Source: G963704535 sp963704535 (GTDB lineage Bacteria > Chloroflexota > Chloroflexia > Chloroflexales > Roseiflexaceae). From it: 64,000 nucleotides of DNA. The notes under the pieces were generated by a model. That model did no database searches. It saw nothing but the letters and a program-made list of their open reading frames with translations, and was not told where the DNA came from. The stretch spans positions 1,798,001 through 1,862,000 of the forward strand of contig OY969916.1 of assembly GCA_963704535.1 (NCBI GenBank). The letters run 5' to 3'. Numbering within the stretch: position 1 is the stretch's first letter; each line of letters begins with the position of its first letter. Below, one piece after another: positions 58,164-64,000 of the stretch. A program made the translations under genes and the position numbers.

Positions 58164-58828
58164 TTCCTGGTTCTCTTGCTCCTGGCGGCGTTGGGGGCTT
58201 CGTTTTCGCGCGGGGCCTGGGTGGGCGCCATGTTCGGCGGGCTGGGGCTGGCCCTGGCGCTTGGGCGCCGGACCGCACGCTGGGTTGCCGGAATCGTCTG
58301 CGCCGGCGTATTGGCGCTGGCGCTCGGCGGGGCTGGGCTGCTGCCGGAGGTTGTGGCTACCCGGCTATTGAGCATCCCGCGCAGCCTGGCCTTCTTCGAC
58401 GCGAGCACGGCGCTGGTCACGCCGGAGAACTTCGCCCGCGTCGAGCGGATGGCCCACATCCAGGCCGGCTGGCGTATGTTCATGGCCTATCCGCTGACCG
58501 GCGTCGGGCCGGGGAACTACACGGCTGCCTACGCCGACTTCGCGATTGTGCCGTGGTACGGGTCGCGCGGGCACGCGCACAACTACTACCTGCATATGGC
58601 CGCAGAGGGTGGCATCGTCGGCTTGGCCGCCTACTTGGCATTGATCGTCGCAGTAGCATACCAGGCCGTAGCCACTCTGCGTAGTATAGATAGGACCTCC
58701 TGGCATAGCACCGCGGTGGGATGTTGTGGTATTATTGCCGCAGTGGCTGGGCACAGCCTATTCGAGAATCTGCACGTTCTGGGCATGGGCATGCATCTCG
58801 CAGCGGTCTGGGGGCTGCTGTGTGCAAT

Positions 58829-58924
58829 TGAGAATGAAAATTAAAAATGCAAAATGCCGAATGGATAGGGACAAATAAACAACAGCCGATGCAACACGTA
58901 ACACGCAACACGTAACACGTAAAT
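58829..58924. repeat. H repeat block before the epimerase gene
   Basis: AATTGAGAATGAAAATTAAA, AATGCAAAATGCCGAATGG and ACACGTAACACGCAACACGT words; mostly one-sided. The ligase stop codon is inside it. Confidence 0.75.
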
Positions 58925-58935
58925 GGAGTCTACTC

Positions 58936-59901
58936 ATGCGCTATCTTGTCACCGGCGGGGCCGGATTTATTGGGAGCCATCTTGGGGATGCACTGCTCGC
59001 ACGCGGCGATGAGGTGATCTGCGTCGATAATTTCAACGACTACTATAGCCCGGCTCGCAAGCGCCGCAATATCGCCGCCGCGCTCGATCAATCCGGGTAT
59101 ACCCTGGTCGAGGGCGATTTCCGCGATGCCGACGCGATGGAGCGCGTCTTCGAGACCTATCGCCCGGCCAAGATCGCCCATATCGGTGCGATGGCCGGCC
59201 CGCGTCCCTCGGTCGAGCGGCCGCTGCTCTACGAGGAGGTCAACGTCCGTGGGACGATGAACCTGCTCGACCTGGCGCGTCGGTATGATGCACAGAGCTT
59301 CGTGCTGGCCTCGACCTCGTCGGTCTACGGGAATTCGCCGACCCCCTGGGCGGAGGATATGCCCACCGACCGGCCGCTTTCTCCCTACGCAGCCACCAAA
59401 AAGGCCGCCGAGGTGATCGCGTACACCTTTCACTCCTTGTATAAGCTGCCGACCCGCGTCGTACGCTTCTTTACCGTGTATGGGCCACGCGGGCGCCCGG
59501 ATATGACACCGTACCTGTTTGTCGACGCCATGGTCAAGGGCCAGCCGATCACCCTGTTCAACGGCGGCATCGGCGTCCACCGCGATTGGACCTACGTTGA
59601 CGATATCGTGGCCGGCGTCGTCGCGGCACTGGATGCAGATATACCCTTCAATATCTTCAACCTTGGCAATTCAAGCCCGATCCAGGTGCGCGATTTCGTC
59701 GGGCTGCTGGAGGAGATCACCAGCTACCGGGCGATCATCGAGGCGCGGCCACTCCCCGCCGCTGACCCAACGATCACCTACGCCAATGTCGACAAGGCCC
59801 GCCGCTTGCTTGGATATCAGCCGCGCGTCTCCGTCGATCAGGGGCTGGAGCGCTTCTGGGAATGGTATCGGCACGAGATCCTGAATACTCCGGCTGTTTG
59901 A
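58936..59901 (+). CDS. UDP-glucuronate 4-epimerase-like SDR
   Basis: 321 residues, TGGAGTCTACTC before the ATG. VTGGAGFIGSHLGDALLARG, VDNFNDYYSPARKRRN, HIGAMAGPRPSVERPLLYEE, STSSVYGN, Tyr-x3-Lys in PYAATKKAAE and FFTVYGPRGRPDM are hallmarks of the UDP-glucuronate (or glucose) 4-epimerase branch. It would supply UDP-galacturonate for the exopolysaccharide. Length is normal. The stop abuts a G element. Confidence 0.9.
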   Translation: MRYLVTGGAGFIGSHLGDALLARGDEVICVDNFNDYYSPARKRRNIAAALDQSGYTLVEGDFRDADAMERVFETYRPAKIAHIGAMAGPRPSVERPLLYEEVNVRGTMNLLDLARRYDAQSFVLASTSSVYGNSPTPWAEDMPTDRPLSPYAATKKAAEVIAYTFHSLYKLPTRVVRFFTVYGPRGRPDMTPYLFVDAMVKGQPITLFNGGIGVHRDWTYVDDIVAGVVAALDADIPFNIFNLGNSSPIQVRDFVGLLEEITSYRAIIEARPLPAADPTITYANVDKARRLLGYQPRVSVDQGLERFWEWYRHEILNTPAV

Positions 59902-60056
59902 AAGGGGGAGTTTGAGGGGAAGCCCTCAAGAATCCCTTCCTACCGTGGAACTCCTGCGATAACTGAAAGGGGGAGTTTGAGGGGAAGCCCGCTCAAGAAT
60001 CCCTTCCAAACCATGGAACTCCTGCAACAAACGAGCATTTCAAATAGCCTCTACCA
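59898..60056. repeat. Two to three tandem G elements
   Basis: GAAAGGGGGAGTTTGAGGGG..AAGCCCTCAAGAATCCCTTC occurs at about 59900 and 59965, separated by TACCGTGGAACTCCTGCGAT; a remnant TTTCAAATAGCCTCT ends the block. Confidence 0.88.
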
Positions 60057-60103
60057 GCAAAGCGCACAGCGCGAAACCAATAATGGAGGAATATAACAGC
60101 GCC

Positions 60104-61186
60104 ATGCTCAACGAAACGACCAACGACCTCTCCCGCCACGATGAAGAAGCCGAATCGCAAGAGCCGCCGGTTCAGATCGAAGTCGAGCGTGAGGGGTTCT
60201 CGCTTGCCAAGGCGCTGCGTAAACCGCGAACACTGATCTCGTTCGCGCTGGCGATCGCGATTATCGCGTTTGTGTTTCGCGGCTTCAATATCGATCCCCA
60301 GCGGATCTGGGCCTATATGCGTGGCGCAAACCCGTTGATGTTGGTGCTTGGCCTGCTGGTCTTCTATATCACCTTCCCACTGCGCGCGTTCCGCTGGCGC
60401 GTGTTGCTGGAAAACGCCGGCGTGCCGGTCCAAGAAGGGCGCACCTCCTGGGCTTCGATGCCCGCGCTGATCGAGTATATGTACCTGTCCTGGTTCGCCA
60501 ACTGCATTGTGCCGGCCAAGCTGGGCGATGCGTACCGCGGCTACCTGCTCAAGCGCAACGGGCGGGTCTCGTTCTCGGCCACCTTCGGGACGATCTTCGC
60601 CGAGCGGCTGCTTGATATGATCGGGCTGTTTACGTTCCTGGTGATCTCGGGCTGGGTCGTCTTCGGCACGCACCTCCCGCCCGCGACCAATGTTATTTTT
60701 ATCTCCGGCCTGGTGCTGGTGATCTTGATCGTCAGCGGCCTGGCCGGGATGCGCTGGTTTAGCCCGCTGCTGCGCCGCTTTATGCCGCAGTCGCTGCTGC
60801 GCGTCTACGAGCCGTTCGAGACCGCCGCGCTACGCTCGTTTCGCCCGGCCATCCTGCCGGGGCTGACGCTGTTGACCGCCGGCGTCTGGCTGCTGGAGGG
60901 CTTTCGGCTCTTCTTTGTGATCCAGGCACTGGGCGTCGAAGGGCTGCACCTGCCCATCTCGGTAATCGTCTTCGTCGCGCTGGCCTCCTCGCTGCTGACG
61001 GCCATCCCGTTCACGCCGGCCGGACTTGGCATCGTCGAGGGCGCGATCACCGCCGTGCTGGTGCTGTTCATCGGCGAGTCGCAGCACGACCTCGCGCTGA
61101 CGGTGACGTTCCTCGACCGCCTGATCAACTTCTGGAGCATCGTCGTGTTTGGGTTTATCTTGTATGTGTTTAGCAAGCGAAAGTAG
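60104..61186 (+). CDS. YbhN/UPF0104-family membrane protein (LPG-synthase TM-like)
   Basis: 360 residues from ATG 60104; ATG 60083 is an alternative, as GGAGG overlaps it and is 14 bases from 60104. About eight membrane segments. FYITFPLRAFRWRVLLENAG, WFANCIVPAKLGDAYRGYLL, IFAERLLDMIGLF and TPAGLGIVEGAITAVLV are the family blocks. Members include the flippase part of MprF and proteins thought to move lipid-linked sugars. In this cluster a role in lipid or glycan translocation is likely but inferred. The next gene starts 3 bp after the stop. Confidence 0.82.
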   Translation: MLNETTNDLSRHDEEAESQEPPVQIEVEREGFSLAKALRKPRTLISFALAIAIIAFVFRGFNIDPQRIWAYMRGANPLMLVLGLLVFYITFPLRAFRWRVLLENAGVPVQEGRTSWASMPALIEYMYLSWFANCIVPAKLGDAYRGYLLKRNGRVSFSATFGTIFAERLLDMIGLFTFLVISGWVVFGTHLPPATNVIFISGLVLVILIVSGLAGMRWFSPLLRRFMPQSLLRVYEPFETAALRSFRPAILPGLTLLTAGVWLLEGFRLFFVIQALGVEGLHLPISVIVFVALASSLLTAIPFTPAGLGIVEGAITAVLVLFIGESQHDLALTVTFLDRLINFWSIVVFGFILYVFSKRK

Positions 61187-61188
61187 GC

Positions 61189-62430
61189 GTGCGCGTAGGC
61201 ATCGACTACACCGCCGCAGCCTGGCAGGGCGCCGGCATCGGCCGCTACACCCGCGAGCTGGTGCGCGCGATCGTAGCGTCGGACCAATCGTCTGAATATA
61301 TTCTGTTCTACGCCGCCGGCGGGATCGATCAGCGCAGCCCTTACCTGGCCGACCTGCGGCAGCTCTGTGCCACGCACCCGCACGTGCGCGCGGCGCCGAT
61401 CCCCTTCTCGCCCCGCCGGCTGACCCAGATCTGGCAGCGACTGCGCCTCCCGCTGCCGGTCGAGCTGTATACCGGCCGGCTCGACATCCTGCACGCCCCG
61501 GACTTCGTCCTGCCGCCCACCCGCGCCCGCACGATCCTGACCATTCACGACCTGTCGTTCATGGTCTACCCTGAGTGCGCCGCTCCCGGCATGGCCCGCT
61601 ACCTGAACAGCGCGGTGCCGCGTGGCCTGCACCGCGCGCACGTGGTGCTGGCCGACTCCGAGGCCACCCGCCAGGATCTCGTGCGGCTCCTGGCCGTCGA
61701 CCCGGCGCGGGTGACGGTCGTCTACCCCGGCGTGAGCCCGCGCTTCCGCCCGCTGCCGGCGGCGGAAACCGAGCCGGTGAGACAGCGCCTCGGCCTGCCC
61801 GAACGGTTCCTACTCTTCGTCAGCACCCTGGAGCCACGCAAAAACCTGGTCCGACTCCTTGAGGCATACGCCCAATTCATCCAACCGACCACCGACCACC
61901 GACCACCGACCGCCGGCGGCCACGGAGGGCCTACCCTACAGGATCGCGGTTCTCAATTCTCAATGCTCAATTCTCAATTCTCAATTCCCGACCTGGTCAT
62001 CGGCGGACGGCGCGGCTGGCTCTACGAAGATGTATTTGCCACCATCAGCCGCCTCGGCCTCGGCGATCGGGTGCGCCTGCTCGACTTCGTGGATGACAAC
62101 GACTTGCCCGCGTTGTATAATCTGGCGTGGGCCTTTGTCTACCCGTCGATCTACGAGGGCTTTGGCCTACCGGCGCTGGAGGCTATGCGGTGCGGCACAC
62201 CCGTCGTCACCGCCGACAACTCCAGCCTGCCCGAGGTCGTCGGCGATGCGGCGGTCCTAGTGCGTGCCGACGATGTCGCCTCGATCGCCTCCGGTATCGG
62301 GCTGGCCGTGTACGACGAGTCGCTCCGGGCGCGGCTGCGGGCCGCGGGCCTGGCGCGGGCGCAGACCTTCACTTGGGAGCGCGCGGCGGAGCAGATTCTG
62401 ATGTATTATCGTGCCTTGCAAAAAACTTAG
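61189..62430 (+). CDS. Glycosyltransferase family 4 with repeat-derived insertion
   Basis: 413 residues from GTG 61189. MRVGIDYTAAAWQGAGIGRY, LHAPDFVLPP, ILTIHDLSFMVYPE, FVSTLEPRKNLVRLLEAYAQ, PSIYEGFGLPALEAMRCGTP. Between AYAQF and LVIGGRRGWLYED lie about 33 extra residues (TTDHRPPTAGGHGG..SQFSMLNSQFSI). The paralogue at 50200 joins the same two blocks directly, so the insertion is precise. All three parts of the insert are repeat families of this window. The donor-site motifs are intact, so activity may persist. Confidence 0.92.
   Translation: MRVGIDYTAAAWQGAGIGRYTRELVRAIVASDQSSEYILFYAAGGIDQRSPYLADLRQLCATHPHVRAAPIPFSPRRLTQIWQRLRLPLPVELYTGRLDILHAPDFVLPPTRARTILTIHDLSFMVYPECAAPGMARYLNSAVPRGLHRAHVVLADSEATRQDLVRLLAVDPARVTVVYPGVSPRFRPLPAAETEPVRQRLGLPERFLLFVSTLEPRKNLVRLLEAYAQFIQPTTDHRPPTAGGHGGPTLQDRGSQFSMLNSQFSIPDLVIGGRRGWLYEDVFATISRLGLGDRVRLLDFVDDNDLPALYNLAWAFVYPSIYEGFGLPALEAMRCGTPVVTADNSSLPEVVGDAAVLVRADDVASIASGIGLAVYDESLRARLRAAGLARAQTFTWERAAEQILMYYRALQKT
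61885..61987. repeat. Compound H and A repeat inside a glycosyltransferase gene
   Basis: CCGACCA words (61887-61911), an A motif GGCCACGGAGGGCCTACCCT (61917-61940), then GAATTGA words in reverse (TTCTCAATTCTCAATGCTCA). Frame preserved. Confidence 0.93.
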
Positions 62431-62519
62431 AGTGTGATCAAAACCTATGGCTAGGGGAGGGGCTTGGGGAGGGCGCCCCTCCCCAAAACCCCTCTCCTCC
62501 ACAGATTGCGGTCACACTC
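62431..62519. repeat. Palindromic element with AGTGTGA ends
   Basis: AGTGTGATC at the left and GGTCACACT at the right enclose a hairpin GGGGAGGGGCTTGGGGAGGG / GCCCCTCCCCAAAACCCC. It resembles G elements in plan but not in sequence, and probably terminates the glycan cluster transcript. Confidence 0.75.
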
Positions 62520-62559
62520 AAAAGATTAAGCGGGCACTAAAGGAGGAAACCAGAGCCAC

Positions 62560-63201
62560 ATGGCGCATCAACGGGATCTCTCACATGATACGCTCGCTTC
62601 CGATCCATTTCAGGGCCGCAGCTACACGCTGGCGCGCCTGTTATCGCAGATCTTTCACCCCATCCTCCTCAGTATTGCTAACTTTTTGATCCTTGGTTAT
62701 TACGCCGTCGACGACAATACCACCGGCCTAAAGTGGGCGGCGTTAGGCATCCTAACCCAAGTCCTGCCGCCGACGCTGTTCTACACCTGGCGCCTGCGCC
62801 AGGGCGCCTACAGCGACGAGGATATCTCCCTGCGGCATCAGCGCCACGAGCTCTACGTCTTTGGCATTGTGTCGCTCCTGGTCACGACATTGCTTCTCGC
62901 GGTTCTGGGCGCACCGCGGCCATTCCTGGCCCTGATGCTGAGCACACTGGCGATCGGCCTGGCGGGCGGGCTGGTCAATCTTTTTTGGAAGATCAGCGTC
63001 CATAGCGCGGCGATCGCAGCTACCGCGATGATCACGCTGCTCTACTCATACACTCTGGGGATCGCCCTGTGGCTGTGTGCCCTGGCCGTCGGGTGGGCGC
63101 GCGTTCGCACCCGCAACCATACGCCGATGCAGGTCCTGGCCGGCTTCGGCACCGCAGCCACGATTGTCGTAGTCGTCTTTCAGATCGTCCAGATCATCTG
63201 A
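62560..63201 (+). CDS. PAP2-like membrane phosphatase-fold protein, motifs degenerate
   Basis: 213 residues, AAAGGAGG 13 bases upstream. Six hydrophobic segments. KISVHSAAIAATAM stands where PAP2 proteins have PSGH, and WARVRTRNHTPMQVLAG matches the SRxxxxxHxxxDVxxG block with His kept and Asp replaced by Gln. The first KxxxxxxRP motif is represented only by RLRQGAYSDEDISLR. It may be a lipid-phosphate phosphatase with reduced motifs or a non-catalytic relative. Standing after the glycan cluster, recycling of undecaprenyl diphosphate is a reasonable guess only. Confidence 0.68.
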   Translation: MAHQRDLSHDTLASDPFQGRSYTLARLLSQIFHPILLSIANFLILGYYAVDDNTTGLKWAALGILTQVLPPTLFYTWRLRQGAYSDEDISLRHQRHELYVFGIVSLLVTTLLLAVLGAPRPFLALMLSTLAIGLAGGLVNLFWKISVHSAAIAATAMITLLYSYTLGIALWLCALAVGWARVRTRNHTPMQVLAGFGTAATIVVVVFQIVQII

Positions 63202-63227
63202 TAAGCGGAGATTAGACATGGTTCTTG

Positions 63228-63316
63228 GGAGCTTTACAGTTTTGGGAAAAAAGGGGGTTTGAGGGGGCAGCCCCCTCAGTCTCCCCCACCCACAGTGTAA
63301 AGTAGAACGGCCCGCT
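63228..63316. repeat. G element, TTCTACTTTACA variant, reverse orientation
   Basis: GGGAAAAAAGGGGGTTTGAG, GGGGCAGCCCCCTCAGTCTC and CACAGTGTAAAGTAGAACGG. CCAATCTCCAATCTC H words follow at 63342-63362. Confidence 0.85.
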
Positions 63317-63385
63317 TTTGAAACATGCCTTAGAGATCAAATGAGTCTCCAATCTCCAATCTCGTACGTTAAGGAGGAGGTTTCC

Positions 63386-64000
63386 ATGGCAAAGGTCACA
63401 ATGACCAAGGGGAAGTTCGAGGGGATCAACGCCTGCGCCGACGACCGCGGCGTGATCGCCGCTGCCGCGATGGACCAGCGTGGCTCGCTCCAGAAGGCGA
63501 TCGCCAAGGGTCGTGGTGATGGCGGACAGGCGACCGACCAGGACTTGAGCGAGTTCAAGACCGCCGTGACGAAAGTCCTGACCAGGCACGCCAGCGCGAT
63601 CCTGATGGACCCGGAGTATGGCCTGGAGGCGATCAAGAGCCGTGCGCCCGGCACCGGCGTGCTGCTGGCCTATGAGAAGACCGGCTATGATGTCAGCGTC
63701 AAGGGCCGCCTGCCCGACCTGCTCCCGGAGTGGAGCGTCCGGCGCCTGGTCGAGGCCGGCGCCGACGCGATCAAGATCCTGCTGTATTACAACCCCGCCG
63801 ACAACGAAGGGATCAATACGGTCAAGCAAGCGTTCATCGAGCGCATCGGCGCCGAGTGCGCCGCAGTGGATGTGCCGTTCTTCCTGGAGCCGATCGCCTA
63901 TGACGACGAGCTGGGCGACGACAAAGGGATCGCGTTCGCGAAGAAGAAGCCCGACTATGTGACGCGCTATATGGAGGAGTTCTCCAAGCCGCGCTACGGA
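63386..64000 (+). CDS. Tagatose-1,6-bisphosphate aldolase-like (LacD family), right-edge partial
   Basis: 205 codons, AAGGAGGAGG before the ATG. GKFEGINACADDRGVIAAAA, MDQRGSLQKAI, ILMDPEYGLEAIK, LAYEKTGYD, GADAIKILLYYNP and FFLEPIAYDD match the class I LacD/tagatose-bisphosphate aldolase family, which cleaves tagatose (and often fructose) 1,6-bisphosphate to triose phosphates. The active Lys that forms the Schiff base is expected in the AIKILLYY or the following strand. The full protein is about 330 residues, so the C-terminal third lies outside. Confidence 0.88.
   Translation, partial: MAKVTMTKGKFEGINACADDRGVIAAAAMDQRGSLQKAIAKGRGDGGQATDQDLSEFKTAVTKVLTRHASAILMDPEYGLEAIKSRAPGTGVLLAYEKTGYDVSVKGRLPDLLPEWSVRRLVEAGADAIKILLYYNPADNEGINTVKQAFIERIGAECAAVDVPFFLEPIAYDDELGDDKGIAFAKKKPDYVTRYMEEFSKPRYG

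Larger units (their letters stand above)
57101..58844 (+). pseudogene. O-antigen ligase (Wzy_C family) split at a repeat insertion
   Basis: The N-terminal frame (57101 on) gives about seven membrane segments up to WPLALALAGGATAALWR. It then runs through 300 bp of H and A repeats. The C-terminal half, with the Wzy_C loop (ARVERMAHIQAGWRMFMAYP, GVGPGNY, HAHNYYLHMAAEGG), is read one base out of phase from about 58170 to 58844. The N-terminal tail (EERRRRGEEEKSFHPLTPSP) is also repeat-derived. Such enzymes polymerise or ligate glycans outside the membrane. The frame loss coincides with the repeat array, so the insertion probably caused it; slippage in sequencing is the alternative. Confidence 0.82.

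Noticed and set aside
62431..62519. Insertion sequence remnant after the glycosyltransferase
   Set aside because: Terminal inverted repeats exist but no transposase sequence or target duplication could be seen; described as a palindromic element instead.

Overview
The window is about 64 kb of GC-rich bacterial DNA. It most resembles a filamentous Chloroflexota genome of the Roseiflexaceae/Kouleothrix kind. That placement is an inference from gene content (DUF4082 glycosidase, LGFP-like repeats on a Ser/Thr kinase and a peptidase, type III polyketide synthase, Uma2 protein) and from the very dense short repeats. No rRNA, tRNA, CRISPR array, phage or recognisable IS transposase was seen.

Layout. 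1-3001: partial aldo/keto reductase and a secreted glycosidase. 3090-9130: a compact candidate peptide-export locus made of five tandem 18-residue microproteins (102-bp repeat unit, each with its own Shine-Dalgarno), a short HlyD-like protein, a C39-peptidase ABC exporter and a second ABC protein. 9203-22487: M14 peptidase, sugar nucleotidyltransferase, zinc-ribbon proteins, TsaD, a peptidoglycan amidase-like surface protein, Uma2 protein, lipoprotein, SRPBCC protein, RmlB and RluA. 22602-32836: frameshifted type III PKS, FHA, DUF190-CBS, DUF58, a STAS protein, MnmE, HPF with a long leader, and an acyl-CoA ligase. 33012-39963: PBP1A, a PknB-like kinase, an alkyltransferase-like protein and an alpha/beta hydrolase. 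40205-48245, minus strand: a tandem glycine riboswitch followed by lplA, gcvT, an Rpn-like nuclease gene, gcvH, gcvPA, an APH-like gene and gcvPB. 48327-53257: a radical-SAM-like protein lacking its cluster cysteines, LepB, a glycosyltransferase, a membrane protein and TatA. 53258-62430: ObgE and an exopolysaccharide cluster (initiating sugar transferase, UXS-like SDR, O-antigen ligase, UDP-glucuronate epimerase, YbhN-like membrane protein, glycosyltransferase). The window ends in a PAP2-like protein and a partial LacD-type aldolase.

The most striking property is repetitive DNA. Three families recur throughout. (i) 'H' repeats are runs of 7-bp words (for example CGTGAAA, GAATTGA, GAACAAA, GGATGGA, CAGTTGT, CCGACCA, CAATCTC), usually as two arms forming a palindrome. 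(ii) 'G' elements are hairpins of about 60 bp (AAAGGGGGAGTTTGAGGGG...CCCCTCAAGAACCCCCTTT), single or in tandem. (iii) 'A' motifs are about 25 bp with the core ACGGAGGGCC. They fill intergenic spaces and supply stop codons. They also sit in frame inside conserved genes (tsaD, mnmE, a kinase between HRD and DFG, a glycosyltransferase, a type III PKS) and inside the second glycine aptamer. Within the O-antigen ligase gene the repeat block coincides with loss of reading frame. Several genes carry single-base frameshifts (gcvPB, gcvH, STAS protein, PKS). Assembly error cannot be separated from decay on sequence alone.
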